Assembly: GCA_026686845.1 (NCBI GenBank)
Contig: JAIVEN010000012.1
Coordinates: forward strand, 15,750,501-15,814,500
Source: Adenanthera pavonina
Taxonomy: Eukaryota > Streptophyta > Magnoliopsida > Fabales > Fabaceae
Direction of reading: 5' to 3'
DNA length: 64,000 nucleotides
A program made the position numbers and the translations under genes. Shown piece by piece: positions 61,325-64,000 of the stretch. The notes under the pieces are model-generated. The model was not told the DNA's origin and did no database searches. It saw nothing but the letters and a program-made list of their open reading frames with translations. The first letter of the stretch is position 1; every line of letters starts with the position of its first letter.

Positions 61325-62823
61325 ACAACAACAATAACAATATTAGCCTTATCTAACTAAGTGGGGTCAGCAACATAGATCATACGACACCAATGGGTTC
61401 TATCAAACACTATCTCTCTAGATAAATTATTTATCAAGAAGTCACACCTTATAATTTCTCTTATTGTCCTTCTTGATCTTGTTTTACGTCTTTTAATAGG
61501 GCTCAAAACCATTTGATCAACTTCCTTATTGGCTCCTCTTGTCCTCTTCTTTATACATGCCCAAACCACCTTAAACGATTTTTCACCATTTTCTCCTTGA
61601 TAGGTGCTACTCCGATATTTCTCCATATACAGTCATTTCGTATCTTATCCATTCTTGTATGACTACACATCCATGTCAACATTCTCATCTCTGCTACTCC
61701 CATCTTATGCTCTTTTTGCCTTTTCAGAGTCCAACATTCACTATCATATAGCATCGCTAGCTGTATAACAGTTCAATAAAATTTTCTTTTAAGCTTAGTA
61801 GGTATCTTACGGTCACAAATAACTCCTGAAACTTTTCTCCACTTTAACCACCCCGCTTGTATCCTATGCATAACATCTCCATCAATTTCACCATCATTCT
61901 GTAAAATCGACCCCAAATACTTGAACTTTGACACTTTTGGAATGATTCGCTTTTCAATTTTTACTTCTAAGTCATTTCTAACGACCTTTTGTTAAATTTA
62001 CAATGCATATATTCCATTTTACTTCTACTCAAGCGGAAGCTTTTTGATTCCAGAGTATGTCTTCATAACTCAAGTTTAGAATTAACCTCTTCTCTTGAGT
62101 CTTCGATTAAGACTATATCATCCGTGAAAAGCATACACTTAGGAATTTTCTCCTGTATATATTCTGTTAAAACATCCAAAACTAAATCAAACAAGTATGG
62201 ACTCAAGGAAGATCCTTGATGCAAACCTATTCTTATAGGAAAGTCTTTTATTTCACCTCCAGGAGTTCTCACACTTATTGTTGCCCTCTCATACATATCT
62301 TTTATGGCTCGAATATAAGCCACACGAACACCTTTCTTTTCTATTATTTTCCACAATATATCTCTTGATACTCTATCATAGGCTTTTTCCAAATCAATGA
62401 AAACCATATGCAAGTCTCTTTCTTTACTCCGGTATCTTTTAATCAAACCTTTTAATAAATAAATAACCTCTATGATAGACCGTCCTGACAAAAATCCAAA
62501 TTGGTTTCTAAAGTATGAGACTCTTTTCTTAGTTTATGCTTAATCACTCTTTCCCAAAGTTTCATAGTATAACTCATAAGTTATCTCCCGATAATTAGCA
62601 CAATTCTGAATATCGCCTTTTTTTTTGTATATGAGCACCAAAGTGCTCTTTCTCCGTCCCTCTGGCATTTTCTTTGACCTTAAAATCTCATTAAAATACT
62701 TAGTTAGTCACAAAGCCCCTTTCTCTCCTAAGCAATTCCAAACTTCGATAGGAATACCATCAGAGCCAATAGTTTTACCATTATCCATTCTCGTAAGAGC
62801 TTCTTTTACCTCTCCAACCCGAA
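61325..62823 (-). mobile_element. 5'-truncated RTE-clade LINE
   Basis: Minus strand. From the 5' side the broken frame reads MDNGKTIGSDGIPIEVWN, then GRRKSTLVLIYKKKGDIQNC, then a 142-residue open stretch (62491-62063) with the reverse transcriptase motifs DLHMVFIDLEKAYDRV, IGLHQGSSLSPYLFDLVLDV and FTDDIVLI. The catalytic box reads FTDD rather than the common FADD, with the aspartates kept. After stops come LYDSECWTLKRQKEHKMGVA, EKMVKNRLRWFGHV and RMIYVADPT, the RTE C-terminus, and a tail of TTG units (CAA on the plus strand at 61325-61340). A perfect 17-bp target duplication bounds it. The N-terminal endonuclease is missing, as expected of an incomplete reverse transcription product. Confidence 0.9.
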
Positions 62824-62840
62824 TCACAAATGACAAATCA
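62824..62840. repeat. LINE target-site duplication, right
   Basis: The 17-bp sequence tcacaaatgacaaatca, identical to 61308-61324. It abuts the truncated 5' end of the LINE. Confidence 0.85.
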
Positions 62841-64000
62841 TCAAGATAAATTATCAAAATAAATAGGAACCCACATTGTTCACAAGCAGGAGGCCTAACC
62901 TAGTTTGGTGTAAAACTCAAGTTGAGAAGTGTCAACTATTTGCATAGACGATCAAAAAGATAAAGAAAGAAGGATAATTAAGAACACAGAAAGAAAAAAG
63001 TAAAAAGTGATTAACTAAACATAATCTTAAAAGTTACATCCAAAAAAAATATTTATCAAACATACCTAAGTCAGATTTTTTGTCAAAAAGGAATTTCACT
63101 ATATTTTATACAAAAAAGGGTGTTCCGTCTTGGTGGGTATTAAAAGTAATATATTAAACCGAGTCTCTATGACCTCCTTAATGATGCTTCAAATGGAAGT
63201 AGTACTGGCCGGGTCTAAAAAAGCCCTTTTTAAAAGGGAGGGCCTAGCTTTTTGAAGCCTAACTTGTGCTCAACAGGCTTGCAAGCTGGCCCGGAAGCCC
63301 GTATTTTTTTATAAATATGTTTTCTATAATTGTCTCACGTAATTATTCAAATTAATACAATTAATCATCATCATCATTCACCAAAATCAAGATAATATTT
63401 ACATTTTATGATTTATACACCACCAACCAATAGAATAGTTTGGCTTCCTTTTTTTTTTTTTAATAATTGAGAAATTTCAAATTTGGAATTGGGACTAAAA
63501 GATATGGGATTGTAATCGAAATGGGTGTGTTGTTTAGGATTAGCAGAGAGGGTTTTTGTCTTCTTAAGCTAGTATTTGAGAGAGAGAGAACTGGCCAAAT
63601 GGGTTGGCTCGTGGCCCGCACAGGCAAGCCCGTTTATTTTTCAGGTTTGACGGACGCAAGCCTAAAAGCCCACTTTCTATTCGGGCTTTAATTTTTAAAG
63701 CTCAGCCACCATTTTTACTGGGTTAAACATACTAACCTATTGCATTTGACCAATATTGTTGGCTCTAAATGGAAGGCCACCTGAAAAGATGGATACTTGT
63801 TTGATGGGGTTTAGCCTAACAAGAAAATTAAAAACCCTTTTAGTTTAGTTCAAATTTCTACCAAAAAAGAAAAAAAACAATAATAATAATAAATGGGCAA
63901 ATAAATATATTATTGAAACTATTGTTGCATATATGACAGTTTATATATATTCCACTTGACAGGAAAACCCGTCACAATTGAGAGTATAAGACATTGAATC
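62841..64000. other. Intergenic or intronic sequence with a hAT-like relic
   Basis: No gene recognised. Between about 63210 and 63715 lie paired motifs of 'ggccgggtctaaaaaagccc' and 'gggctttaatttttaaagctcagcc' type, with several 'agcccg' repeats inside; such ends are common in plant hAT-like elements. The ends pair only loosely. Confidence 0.35.

Noticed and set aside
1..64000. CRISPR array, operon, or bacterial-type mobile island
   Set aside because: Spliced genes, plant families and plant transposons throughout; no spaced short repeats or bacterial gene order.
1..64000. tRNA and rRNA genes
   Set aside because: No full cloverleaf with both promoter boxes and no rRNA-like block could be recognised by eye.

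Overview
This is a nuclear genomic window from a eudicot plant. Genes are split by GT-AG introns, intergenic DNA is very AT-rich, and the window holds a TIR-NBS-LRR immune receptor, a class that is abundant in eudicots and largely missing from grasses. The species cannot be named from the sequence alone.

Layout: (1) 0-5.6 kb is gene-poor and consists mainly of an ancient ~2 kb direct duplication whose two copies have collected different transposons. (2) 5.8-10.8 kb is a two-exon stress-type LEA gene (126 aa) with a 4.6 kb intron full of mobile-element debris. (3) 11.7-14.4 kb is a three-exon gene for a probable plastid membrane protein with a coiled coil (344 aa). (4) 17.8-21.7 kb is a complete 13-exon glycoside hydrolase family 1 beta-glucosidase (507 aa) with a signal peptide. 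(5) 22.4-24.3 kb is a DNA-element relic and a Ty1/copia remnant. (6) 25.8-31.8 kb, minus strand, is a complete 9-exon TNL receptor (1177 aa) with an MHN in place of the MHD motif, a GC-AG intron and a tail built from four small exons. (7) 31.9-39.5 kb is a MITE-rich intergenic region. (8) 39.5-42.0 kb, minus strand, is a 6-exon gene for a probable plastid membrane protein (253 aa). (9) 44.5-54.6 kb is a PLAC8 cysteine-rich membrane protein gene (189 aa) with a spliced 5' leader and a 6.5 kb intron that holds a tandemly duplicated RTE LINE insertion. (10) 56.6-57.4 kb is an RNase H relic interrupted by a MITE. (11) 59.2-59.9 kb, minus strand, holds the last three exons of a PPR protein gene whose start is not seen. 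(12) 61.3-62.8 kb is a 5'-truncated RTE LINE bounded by a perfect 17-bp target-site duplication.

The genes look unrelated, as is normal for a plant chromosome; there is no operon-like or clustered pathway. All exon structures were built by hand from reading frames, splice dinucleotides and phase. The six complete gene models each close in frame. The richest signal is the record of insertions and duplications: paralogous empty sites, target-site duplications, one MITE family in two copies, and four RNase H or LINE-type relics. I found no convincing evidence of a wholly new biological system.
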